This document shows positions 1-6,678 of a DNA stretch of 18,980 nt, in pieces. The notes under the pieces are model-generated. The model had not been told where the DNA came from. It saw nothing but the letters and a program-made list of their open reading frames with translations, and did no database searches. Both the position numbers and the translations under genes were made by a program. The first letter of the stretch is position 1; the number at the start of each line of letters is the position of its first letter. Source of the DNA: an uncultured Lachnospiraceae bacterium (GTDB lineage Bacteria; Bacillota; Clostridia; Lachnospirales; Lachnospiraceae); contig CAKSAI010000028.1 in NCBI GenBank assembly GCA_934434905.1, positions 1-18,980 on the forward strand, read 5' to 3'.

Positions 1-1
1 G

Positions 2-847
2 CATCAGGATATCCGTCCCATTGAGATAGGGATTCTGAATCTGATGCCATTAAAGGAGGATACGGAGCTGCAGCTTCTGCGGGCGCTGTCCAATACACCA
101 CTGCAGGTGGATGTGACCTTCCTCATGGTTTCGAATCATACGTCCAAGAACACGCCAACCAGCCACCTGAACAAATTCTACTACACCTTCGATCAGGTGA
201 AGAACCGGAAGTTTGACGGACTCATCATAACAGGTGCTCCGGTGGAACAGATGGAATATGAAGAGGTTGATTACTGGAAGGAATTTGAGGAGATCTGTGA
301 GTGGACCAAGACCAATGTAACCTCCACCATGCACCTCTGCTGGGGAGCCCAGGCCGGGCTGTATTACCACTACGGTATTCCCAAATACCCGCTGTCAGAG
401 AAGATGTTCGGTCTTTTTAATCATCATGTGCTGAACCGGAAGGTTCCTCTGGTGCGTGGCTTTGACGATTATTTTCTGGCACCCCATTCCCGTCACACCG
501 AGGTACGCCGGGAGGACATTGACAAGCACCCGGAGCTGACGGTGCTGGCAGAGTCCGATGAGGCGGGCGTCTTTCTGGTAATGGATACCGATGGCAAAAA
601 AATATTCGTTATGGGACACCCGGAATACGACCGGGTGACACTGCACAACGAATATATGAGAGACAAGAACAAGGGACTTCCCATCAAGCTACCGAAGAAT
701 TACTATACGAACGACGACTGTACCATACGTCCCAATCTTCAGTGGCGCTCCCATGCGAATAATCTCTACACCAACTGGTTGAATTACTACGTATACCAGA
801 CTACGCCTTACGAATATACGAATATTGAAGAAATATCCGGGAAATAA
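2..847 (+). CDS. metA: Homoserine O-acetyltransferase MetA, 5' end cut by window
   Basis: This enzyme of the MetA family acylates the hydroxyl of L-homoserine as the first committed step of methionine synthesis in the cytoplasm. The reading frame is open from base 2 and begins with HQDIRPIEIGILNLMP, which is internal MetA sequence. About 29 N-terminal residues therefore lie outside the window, and the ATG at 44 is an internal Met, not the start. The nucleophile Cys sits in HLCWGAQAG (codon 338-340), and the His and Glu of the active site are in GHPEYD (codons 617-619 and 623-625). The motif GAPVEQ carries Glu (codon 245-247) at the position that in B. cereus MetA selects acetyl-CoA, where E. 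coli has Gly for succinyl-CoA, so I infer acetyltransferase. It is the only plus-strand gene and runs into ligA with a 2 bp gap. Confidence 0.95.
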   Translation, partial: HQDIRPIEIGILNLMPLKEDTELQLLRALSNTPLQVDVTFLMVSNHTSKNTPTSHLNKFYYTFDQVKNRKFDGLIITGAPVEQMEYEEVDYWKEFEEICEWTKTNVTSTMHLCWGAQAGLYYHYGIPKYPLSEKMFGLFNHHVLNRKVPLVRGFDDYFLAPHSRHTEVRREDIDKHPELTVLAESDEAGVFLVMDTDGKKIFVMGHPEYDRVTLHNEYMRDKNKGLPIKLPKNYYTNDDCTIRPNLQWRSHANNLYTNWLNYYVYQTTPYEYTNIEEISGK

Positions 848-849
848 GT

Positions 850-2850
850 TTACTCCATCATTTTCCGGAATTCCGCTTCGTCAATGATATTTGTTCCAAG
901 CTCCTGCGCTTTGGTAAGCTTGCTTCCGGCATTCTCTCCGGCCAGAAGGTATGTGGTCTTCTTAGAGACAGAACCGGATACCTTGCCGCCGTTTGCTTCC
1001 ACAAGCGCCTGAGCCTCCTTCCGATCCATCCCCGGCAGAGTTCCGGTGATCACGAAGGTCATCCCCTCAAATCGCCCGCCGGTCTGCTGTTCCCCGGCCT
1101 CCATATTGACACCGGCCATCACCAGGCGCTCGATGATCCGCTGGTTCTTTTCGTCATCGAAGTAATCACGTATACAGCCCGCACTGACCTGCCCGATATC
1201 ATTCACTGCCGTCAGCTCCTCCAGCGAGGCTGCCATCAGCGCCTGAATATTGGGGAACTTCTTTAAGATAGACTTGGCTGCCGCCTTGCCGACATTGGGG
1301 ATTCCAAACCCGGTAAGTAGCTGCCAGGCCTCGTTGCTCTTGGACTTCTCGATCACCGCAAGGAGCTTGTCGGTGTTCTTCTCCTTTCCAATGATTCCCT
1401 GCTCAATCAATTCATCCCGGTGCTCCTTCAATTCATAGATATCCGCAATATCCTTAAGGTAACCCAACCGGACCAGATCCTCAATGTAAACCGTTCCGAA
1501 GCCCTTGATATCCATGGCATCCCGTCCCACAAAATTGATGATATGCCGCTCCAGCTGCGCCGGACAGGAGGGGGACACGCACTTGATATCAGCCGTGTCC
1601 TTCTCCCGGACGGTCCTTGCACCGCAGACAGGGCAGAATTCCGGGATCTGAAAACGCACCGTACCTTCCGGCCGCTTCTCCTTCAAAACCTGCCGGATCT
1701 TGGGAATGATCTCTCCGGACTTATAGACCAGGATATGATCTCCAATGCCGATATCCAACTGATCGATAAAGTCCTGGTTGTGCAGGGTTGCCCTGGATAC
1801 GCTGGTGCCGCACAGGCGCACCGGCTCAAAGATTGCGGTGGGCGTGATCCGCCCGGTTCTGCCTACGGATAATTCCACATCCAGCAGTGTGGTCTCCTTC
1901 TCCTCCGGCGGATACTTGTATGCGATGGCCCACCGGGGCACCTTGGAGGTAGCTCCCAACTGCCGCCGCTGATCGAACCGATTGATCTTCACCACAGCCC
2001 CGTCAATGTCGTAGGCCAGATTCCCCCGATTCTCCCCGATCTTACCTATGGCATCCCAGACCTCATCGGCCGTTCTGCAGACCTTATAATCGTCAATCAC
2101 CTTCACATGATTCCGTTTCAGATATTCATACCCCTCCGTGTGCGTTGCGAACTCCGCTCCCCGCACTTCCTGAATATTAAATATAAACATGGACAGCTTC
2201 CGCTCCCTGGTGATCCTGCTGTCCAGTTGGCGCAGCGTTCCGGCCGCACAATTTCTGGGATTGGCAAAGACCTTCTTTCCCATCAGCTCCTGCATCTCAT
2301 TGACCTTGTCGAAGGCCTCGTTGGTCATATAGACCTCCCCGCGGATCTCGATATACGGCACCGGATCCTCCATGTGCTTTACCACATCATCAATCACCCT
2401 GGCATTCTCCGTAACATCCTCGCCATACTCGATGCCGTTTCCTCTGGTCACAGCCAGCTTCAGTTCTCCCTCTTCGTAGCGAAGGCCCATGGAAAGTCCG
2501 TCGATCTTATACTCTACCACGAATTCCGGCTCCTCAAGCTGCTGCCTCATCTCCTCCACGAAATCGTAAACTTCCTCCTTGGAGAAAACATCCTGCAGGC
2601 TCAGCATCGGCACGTTGTGGCGTACCAACACCCCGGCTTCCCGCTTCGCGGTCCCCCCTACCTTCTGGGTGGGCGATTCCGCTGTCTTAAGCTCCGGAAA
2701 CTCCTTCTCAATCGCCTTTAATTCCCGCATCATCATGTCGAACTCATAGTCCGAGATCTCCGGGGAATCCATATTGTAATAGCGGTCACTGTGATATTCG
2801 ATGAGCTTTCGCAGTTCCTCTGCCCGCTCCTTGGCCTGATTTCTTTCCAT
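850..2850 (-). CDS. ligA: NAD-dependent DNA ligase LigA
   Basis: This enzyme seals nicks in duplex DNA using NAD+ during replication and repair. The 666-residue length is normal for the family. From the N-terminus there is the Ia/adenylation region, with the AMP-accepting Lys115 in the KIDG motif. It is followed by the OB region (TGRITPTAIFEP), a four-Cys zinc finger beginning CPVCGA, helix-hairpin-helix repeats (GFGIPNVGKAAA) and a C-terminal BRCT domain beginning near FEGMTFVITGTLPGM. The frame stays open upstream to 2877, but I chose the ATG at 2850 because an AGGGAGGA site ends 5 nt before it; the upstream start has no comparable site. The start lies inside the 3' end of rluF, so the two genes are probably co-transcribed and translationally linked. 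All expected domains are present. Confidence 0.97.
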   Translation of the reverse strand: MERNQAKERAEELRKLIEYHSDRYYNMDSPEISDYEFDMMMRELKAIEKEFPELKTAESPTQKVGGTAKREAGVLVRHNVPMLSLQDVFSKEEVYDFVEEMRQQLEEPEFVVEYKIDGLSMGLRYEEGELKLAVTRGNGIEYGEDVTENARVIDDVVKHMEDPVPYIEIRGEVYMTNEAFDKVNEMQELMGKKVFANPRNCAAGTLRQLDSRITRERKLSMFIFNIQEVRGAEFATHTEGYEYLKRNHVKVIDDYKVCRTADEVWDAIGKIGENRGNLAYDIDGAVVKINRFDQRRQLGATSKVPRWAIAYKYPPEEKETTLLDVELSVGRTGRITPTAIFEPVRLCGTSVSRATLHNQDFIDQLDIGIGDHILVYKSGEIIPKIRQVLKEKRPEGTVRFQIPEFCPVCGARTVREKDTADIKCVSPSCPAQLERHIINFVGRDAMDIKGFGTVYIEDLVRLGYLKDIADIYELKEHRDELIEQGIIGKEKNTDKLLAVIEKSKSNEAWQLLTGFGIPNVGKAAAKSILKKFPNIQALMAASLEELTAVNDIGQVSAGCIRDYFDDEKNQRIIERLVMAGVNMEAGEQQTGGRFEGMTFVITGTLPGMDRKEAQALVEANGGKVSGSVSKKTTYLLAGENAGSKLTKAQELGTNIIDEAEFRKMME

Positions 2851-3601
2851 CTCTGTCCTCCCTGTTCTTATATACACTCTCGCTTTTTGAAAAGCGAAGC
2901 ATTTTCTTCAGCGTAACCAGTTCCCGCTCCGTGATCTTCCGATATGTACCGGGTGCCAGATCTCCCAGTGTGAGATTCATAATCCGAACACGGGTAAGGG
3001 TCACCACACGATAATCGAAATACTCACACATGCGGCGAATCTGGCGGTTCAATCCCTGGGTCAGCACTATCCGAAATGTCTTTTGCCCCAGTTTCTCCAC
3101 CGGACAAGGCCGTGTCATGGTCTTTAATTCCTTTAAGGGAACGCCGCCCGCCATCCCACGCAGGAACTCCTCCGTCAGCGGTCGGTTCACCGTGACGATA
3201 TATTCCTTCTCATGATAATTTCCGGCTCGCATGATCTTGTTCACCAGGTCTCCCTGATTCGTCATCAACAGAAGGCCGCCGGAGTCCTTGTCCAGACGGC
3301 CAACCGGATAGATCCGCTTGGGATAGTGGAGATAATCCACAATGTTATTCTTCTCCCGCTTCTCTGCGGTACAGACGATCCCCACCGGCTTATTCACCAG
3401 CAGAAGGATGGGTTCCTCCTCCTGCTGCACCTGCCTTCCGCAAAAAACAACCTGCTGCCCCGGCAGAACTCTGTCCCCCATCACCGCACATCGGCCATCG
3501 ATGAAGACATTTCCCGCCTCCACCTGCCGATCTGCCTCACGCCTGGAGCACACGCCGGATTCACTTAGATATTTATTGATTCGAATTCCTTCGTTTTCCA
3601 T
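2786..3601 (-). CDS. rluF: 23S rRNA pseudouridine synthase, RluF type
   Basis: The protein belongs to the RsuA/RluB/E/F branch of pseudouridine synthases, which isomerise a single uridine in rRNA. Residues 5-52 form an S4 RNA-binding domain (INKYLSESGVCSRREAD). The catalytic domain follows, with GRLDKDSGGL placing the catalytic Asp at residue 104. The motifs KIMRAGNYHEKEY and GLNRQIRRMCEYF are closest, from memory, to E. coli RluF rather than RluB or RsuA; RluF modifies U2604 of 23S rRNA. The last 30 or so residues are a basic Gly/Lys/Arg tail. E. coli RluF also ends in a basic tail, so the extension is credible even though its codons overlap the ligA start by 65 nt. An AGAGGA site lies close upstream of the ATG. 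Confidence 0.88.
   Translation of the reverse strand: MENEGIRINKYLSESGVCSRREADRQVEAGNVFIDGRCAVMGDRVLPGQQVVFCGRQVQQEEEPILLLVNKPVGIVCTAEKREKNNIVDYLHYPKRIYPVGRLDKDSGGLLLMTNQGDLVNKIMRAGNYHEKEYIVTVNRPLTEEFLRGMAGGVPLKELKTMTRPCPVEKLGQKTFRIVLTQGLNRQIRRMCEYFDYRVVTLTRVRIMNLTLGDLAPGTYRKITERELVTLKKMLRFSKSESVYKNREDRDGKKSGQGAGRGTAKAHRISQ
2856..2863 (-). promoter_or_regulatory. Ribosome binding site that fixes the ligA start
   Basis: AGGGAGGA on the minus strand lies 5 nt upstream of the ATG at 2850. It sits within the rluF coding sequence and supports the shorter ligA product rather than one starting at 2877. Confidence 0.8.
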
Positions 3602-3640
3602 ATCTGTCCTCTACCTATACCATATCCACTGGGTTCTATT

Positions 3641-3669
3641 ATTATACTACATCACAGATAGCTTTTCAA
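3641..3669 (-). promoter_or_regulatory. Sigma-A promoter for rluF-ligA
   Basis: On the minus strand TTGAAA (3664-3669) and TATAAT (3641-3646) are separated by exactly 17 nt. The -35 box lies inside the last codons of the four-helix protein gene, and the -10 box is 40 nt upstream of the rluF start. It would give rluF-ligA expression independent of the gene upstream. Based on consensus match only. Confidence 0.75.
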
Positions 3670-4086
3670 TTTTTCAATATTTTTTTCTTCAAAATCCATA
3701 AGCTCGCCTGCAAGCTCATTGGCATAGCTGCCCACAAGCTTGTTATTATGCGTAGCCTTCATCAGATCTGTAATCCCACGCGCATTACCCCGGATCATCA
3801 TATCCGCCACGTGAGCCGTGCTTGTGTTGAGCAGTGTACCGGTCTGTATAGAAGCCCACAGTATTGCACGCTCCAGGCCACTGCTGTCACGAAGCCCAAG
3901 CCCTTCAAGACGGAGTATCCGCTCCGCCTTGTGCTCCAGTTCCCGGTACCCATCGGCCTGTCGGCTGAGATTGTAGGCCAGTTCCTCGTCATACACCTTA
4001 TTTAATACGGTATGAATGGCCTTCTGAGCCATCCGCGTATTTCTGCATGCAGTCTCCAAAACAGTCAATTCCTCGTTGGTGATCAT
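3652..4086 (-). CDS. Uncharacterised four-helix (ferritin-like) protein
   Basis: I do not recognise a characterised homologue. The 144-residue protein has no signal peptide or membrane segment, so it is probably cytoplasmic. Its sequence suggests long amphipathic helices at about 5-30, 33-60, 69-112 and 116-143, with regularly placed Glu, His and Asp, such as DGYRELEHKAERIL and the C-terminal LMDFEEKNIEKLKSYL. The layout resembles small four-helix proteins common in Clostridia and related by fold to ferritin-like and DUF2383 proteins; that relation is inference. The middle segment, HVADMMIRGNARGITDLM, is the most distinctive part. AAAGGAG lies 4 nt before the ATG. The gene stands between a terminator and the rluF promoter, so it may be expressed alone or read through into rluF. 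Confidence 0.8.
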   Translation of the reverse strand: MITNEELTVLETACRNTRMAQKAIHTVLNKVYDEELAYNLSRQADGYRELEHKAERILRLEGLGLRDSSGLERAILWASIQTGTLLNTSTAHVADMMIRGNARGITDLMKATHNNKLVGSYANELAGELMDFEEKNIEKLKSYL

Positions 4087-4107
4087 AAAACTCCTTTCTC
4101 ACGAAAC

Positions 4108-4125
4108 GTCCATGCTTCCATGGAC
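4108..4125 (-). promoter_or_regulatory. Perfect hairpin in the leader of the four-helix protein gene
   Basis: GTCCATG and CATGGAC pair perfectly over 7 bp around a 4-nt loop (GAAG in the minus-strand RNA). The hairpin ends about 20 nt before the start codon, just upstream of the ribosome binding site. No T-tract follows, so it is not an intrinsic terminator. It could stabilise the mRNA, modulate translation or be a protein-binding inverted repeat. The rest of the 4126-4225 leader shows only a weak TATAAA at 4192-4197 without a convincing -35 box. Confidence 0.45.
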
Positions 4126-4225
4126 ATCCCGAAATCCCCGAAGGGCATTTGATGTGAATGTCTTATGATTAGAGTGAATCTTTTCCTGAATTTTATACTT
4201 CGGGCACGCAATCTTTTTGAGCAAC

Positions 4226-4273
4226 AAAAAACTGTCACCATCGCTTCCTTTTGGAAAATCAGTGACAGTTTTT
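4226..4273 (-). terminator. Strong intrinsic terminator after the SH3 protein gene
   Basis: A 12-bp stem pairs AAAAACTGTCAC (4227-4238) with GTGACAGTTTTT (4262-4273), and the loop holds a smaller TTCC/GGAA stem. On the minus strand the stem runs into six T residues, placed 23 nt after the SH3 gene stop. The plus strand also ends in five T residues, so it could work in both directions. Confidence 0.88.
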
Positions 4274-4295
4274 ATATTCGCAACACTTCGCCCGC

Positions 4296-5387
4296 TCAGT
4301 TCACATTCGTCGGCTTCTCTGTGCTCAGATATGCACTCATGATATAGGCTGTCCCACCGTTGTAGCTGACCTGGCTCCAGCCATTTGACATGATCCCGGT
4401 CCTTGTTAAGGACTGGCCCGCCACTCCGCCTGCGATCTTCTCCGCCGTCTCACTGGGATCCTTGCGGATATTGACATTTGCCGTCAGATAGACGGTTTCC
4501 GACACAGACTGCATACCCTGATTCTGATCTGACATTCCGGGATCCTCTGCAGGCTGCTGATCCTGTGGTTCATTCCCCGGATTATCTGTCGGCTGCTGAT
4601 CCTGTGGTTCGTTCCCCGGATTGTCTGCCGCAGGCTGCCCGGCACCGTTATTCTGCTGATCCAGCCATTCGCTGATCGCATCCTGTATGGTGACGCCAAC
4701 CAACTGCTTCAGATTCTCGTCTGCCGCCAGAGCCTCTCCATATCTTGTCTCCACATCATTACAGAGAGCCACCACATCGTCCTGTGCCTCATAATCTTCA
4801 ATGAAGTCCTCTACCAGACTGTCAAGCTCCAGCTCCTTGTTCTGGAGATTAAACTGGCTGTAACGGTTATCAATACGGTATGTTCCGTCCTCATCCTTGT
4901 ACACATAGAAGAAGTCCAGTCCGGGAGCTGCGGTGGTAATACCTGTAAAATGAACATCCATCACCACAGACACGGCATACTCACCCTCCAAAAGCCCCGG
5001 CTTCGTATAGCACTTGATATTCTCATAGGAGTCAATAAATTGGCTCATCAGTGCGATATAGCTCTTCTCCTGGTCGGAAATCGGCTCCGCATAGGTCTGA
5101 AGTGTATCCAGATCTCCCGCAATATACGCCGCATAATAGCTTCCGATCAATGTATCAATCTCCGGAATCGCCTCCGCAAAGAGCTCCATCTGCTTTACCG
5201 GTTCATTCACGCCCGTGGGGAATCCTCCCTGCTTATCTGCATCCTTTGCCACCACATCCGTGACTCCCAGCACAACCACCAGCGACACCGCTGCGGTTCC
5301 GGCTACAATATATCTGATATTCTTCCTGCAAAAATCCTTCACACTGCTCCAAGAAATCGTAATTTTATTCCACTCAATTCGCTTCAT
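4296..5387 (-). CDS. Membrane-anchored SH3-domain surface protein
   Basis: This 363-residue protein has a short basic cytoplasmic N-terminus, one membrane segment at about 25-47 and no cleavage or lipobox motif, so it is likely a type II membrane protein facing the cell wall. Residues about 60-245 form an alpha+beta extracellular domain I cannot assign. Residues 250-295 are a Pro/Gln/Asp/Asn-rich linker containing two copies of a 13-residue unit. Residues about 296-355 form a bacterial SH3 domain (NVNIRKDPSETAEKIAG, GWSQVSYNGGTAYI), a fold that in other proteins binds peptidoglycan. Length and layout are typical of Lachnospiraceae SH3 proteins of unknown function. The start is preceded by a GGGGCGG sequence, a modest ribosome site. 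It has its own promoter and terminator and is probably monocistronic. Confidence 0.85.
   Translation of the reverse strand: MKRIEWNKITISWSSVKDFCRKNIRYIVAGTAAVSLVVVLGVTDVVAKDADKQGGFPTGVNEPVKQMELFAEAIPEIDTLIGSYYAAYIAGDLDTLQTYAEPISDQEKSYIALMSQFIDSYENIKCYTKPGLLEGEYAVSVVMDVHFTGITTAAPGLDFFYVYKDEDGTYRIDNRYSQFNLQNKELELDSLVEDFIEDYEAQDDVVALCNDVETRYGEALAADENLKQLVGVTIQDAISEWLDQQNNGAGQPAADNPGNEPQDQQPTDNPGNEPQDQQPAEDPGMSDQNQGMQSVSETVYLTANVNIRKDPSETAEKIAGGVAGQSLTRTGIMSNGWSQVSYNGGTAYIMSAYLSTEKPTNVN
4552..4629. repeat. Two 39-bp tandem repeats encoding a Pro/Gln-rich linker
   Basis: Two adjacent 39-bp copies (4552-4590 and 4591-4629) differ at three positions. They encode two copies of DNPGNEPQDQQP plus one variable residue in the linker of the SH3 protein. 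The in-frame unit suggests linker length can change by whole repeats. Confidence 0.85.
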
Positions 5388-5426
5388 ATTTCCGCCCCTG
5401 TCTGTTTCTTCCGTTTACTACCTATG

Positions 5427-5455
5427 ATAATAGCACAGCTATCTGGATTCGTCCA
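5427..5455 (-). promoter_or_regulatory. Sigma-A promoter for the SH3 protein gene
   Basis: TGGACG (5450-5455) and TATTAT (5427-5432) on the minus strand are spaced 17 nt apart, about 40 nt upstream of the ATG. The -35 box matches 4 of 6 and the -10 box 5 of 6 consensus bases. It fills the short gap after the ROK gene. Confidence 0.6.
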
Positions 5456-5461
5456 GTATTA

Positions 5462-6538
5462 TTATATTTCTATTTCACCGCTGAAGACCCGCCCCAGAAT
5501 GTTCGCCGCACACCCGGCAGCCTCCAGCTCCTTGCTGCGGTATGACCGGAACACTTCGATTGACTGATAATTTCGAAGCACGATCTTCTGATTCAGTTCC
5601 TCCTTCATCCATTCCAGATGCTCATCGGTAAGAGAAGACCGCTCATCCCGCACGATCACTGCCTGGGGTATCAGAAGGTCGCATACCCCAAGCAGGGCTG
5701 CACACAGCATTCTCAACGACTCCCACACCGCTTCCTTACTGGTGAAATTCAAAAGATTTCCGATACAGCCGCGCCTTCCGCAGCCACACTCAGGGCCGTT
5801 ATAGTCAACGGTGATATGCGCAAACTCACTGGAATTCCCTGTCATTCTGGTTAAGATCCTGCCATCCACCACGATTGAAATACCGATTCCGTCCGTAATA
5901 CCGAGAAAGATAAAATTCTTGTAATTCCTCGCCAGACCGAAATACTTCTCCGCCCTCGCCGCACAATTATAATGGTAATCCAGATACACCGGCAGCCCGT
6001 AGCGTTCCTGTAATATCTGTACGATCGGGACATCCCTGATTCCAAAAAAATCCGGCGGATTTAAGATGATCCCCTTTTCGGAATTCACAGGTCCGATAGA
6101 ACCCACACCGATTCCCAGCACTTCGTTTCCTTCCAGCATCTCTTCGATCAGCATAAACGCCTTTTCCAGAAGGATCTCTCTGTCACACTCGGTAAACCGC
6201 ACGGTATTTGCACGGATCACATTTAACCGACAGTCACACAGTGCAGCGGAAACAAAGTTACGATGTATCATCAGTCCGATTATTTTCTTTGCCCCGGGGG
6301 ACAAACGAAGAAGGGTCGATTTTCTGCCAAGCTTCTTTTCTTCATTCTTGACTGTCTCAACAACAATATCCTTTTCCAGAAATTCATTTACGATATTCGT
6401 GATCGCCATCTTTGTCAATCCGCACGTTTTTACCAGCTCCATTCGATATGCGCCGTCATTCGTAACTAATTCCTTGAAAACCTGTCCGCGGTTCTTAAGC
6501 CTTAACAGGTCGTTATTATAACTTATCACTTTTTCCAT
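5462..6538 (-). CDS. ROK-family transcriptional regulator
   Basis: The 358-residue protein has an N-terminal winged helix-turn-helix (about 15-60, MELVKTCGLTKMAITNIV) and a ROK sugar-binding domain (about 85-350), as in NagC, Mlc and XylR. The zinc site is intact: His241 in EFAHITV and Cys251, Cys253 and Cys258 in CGCGRRGC. Where ROK kinases have the catalytic Asp of the NDAN motif, this protein reads YHYN (His189), so I infer a DNA-binding sensor without kinase activity. The frame is open to 6649, but I chose the ATG at 6538: GGGAAGAG lies just upstream, and the longer version would run through the promoter and the hairpin. It follows the mannosidase operon and is its likely regulator, with an alpha-mannoside or mannose derivative as a plausible inducer. 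Confidence 0.9.
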   Translation of the reverse strand: MEKVISYNNDLLRLKNRGQVFKELVTNDGAYRMELVKTCGLTKMAITNIVNEFLEKDIVVETVKNEEKKLGRKSTLLRLSPGAKKIIGLMIHRNFVSAALCDCRLNVIRANTVRFTECDREILLEKAFMLIEEMLEGNEVLGIGVGSIGPVNSEKGIILNPPDFFGIRDVPIVQILQERYGLPVYLDYHYNCAARAEKYFGLARNYKNFIFLGITDGIGISIVVDGRILTRMTGNSSEFAHITVDYNGPECGCGRRGCIGNLLNFTSKEAVWESLRMLCAALLGVCDLLIPQAVIVRDERSSLTDEHLEWMKEELNQKIVLRNYQSIEVFRSYRSKELEAAGCAANILGRVFSGEIEI

Positions 6539-6581
6539 GTCTCTTCCCTGCCCTGTCGGTGATACTAAAACGTCTATACAA

Positions 6582-6610
6582 ATTATACCGTTTTTTTCCA
6601 ACTCTGTAAA
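6582..6610 (-). promoter_or_regulatory. Near-consensus sigma-A promoter for the ROK regulator
   Basis: TTTACA (6605-6610) and a perfect TATAAT (6582-6587) on the minus strand are 17 nt apart, 43 nt before the chosen ATG. The regulator can therefore be expressed independently of the long operon upstream. I could not define an operator palindrome here. Confidence 0.85.
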
Positions 6611-6638
6611 CACCATTTCTTGAAAGGCAGCAGAAACA

Positions 6639-6677
6639 GCTTCAGCCACCGTCTGCGCCGCAGACGATGGCTGAAGC
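6639..6677 (-). terminator. Long 18-bp hairpin ending the mannosidase operon
   Basis: Arms 6639-6656 and 6660-6677 pair over 18 bp around a 3-nt loop, starting one base after the mannosidase stop. The single irregular position is a G-U pair in minus-strand RNA but a C-A mismatch in plus-strand RNA, which suggests it acts in the minus-strand transcript. It is followed by TGTTTCTGCTG, a poor T-tract, so it may be a 3'-end stabiliser or partial terminator rather than a classic one. Confidence 0.65.
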
Positions 6678-6678
6678 C

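Noticed and set aside
1420..1872. 150-codon plus-strand open frame
   Set aside because: It lies wholly opposite ligA, has no ribosome site and its sequence resembles no protein family; it is a shadow of a conserved gene.
5443..5456. Small CTGGA/TCCAG hairpin after the ROK gene as terminator
   Set aside because: The stem is only 5 bp, has no T-tract and overlaps the -35 box of the SH3 gene promoter.
5462..6538. ROK-family sugar kinase (glucokinase or fructokinase)
   Set aside because: It has an N-terminal winged helix and lacks the catalytic Asp.
6539..6649. 37-residue N-terminal extension of the ROK regulator
   Set aside because: The extension would overlap the TTTACA-TATAAT promoter and the hairpin; the ATG at 6538 has a ribosome site and gives a normal family length.
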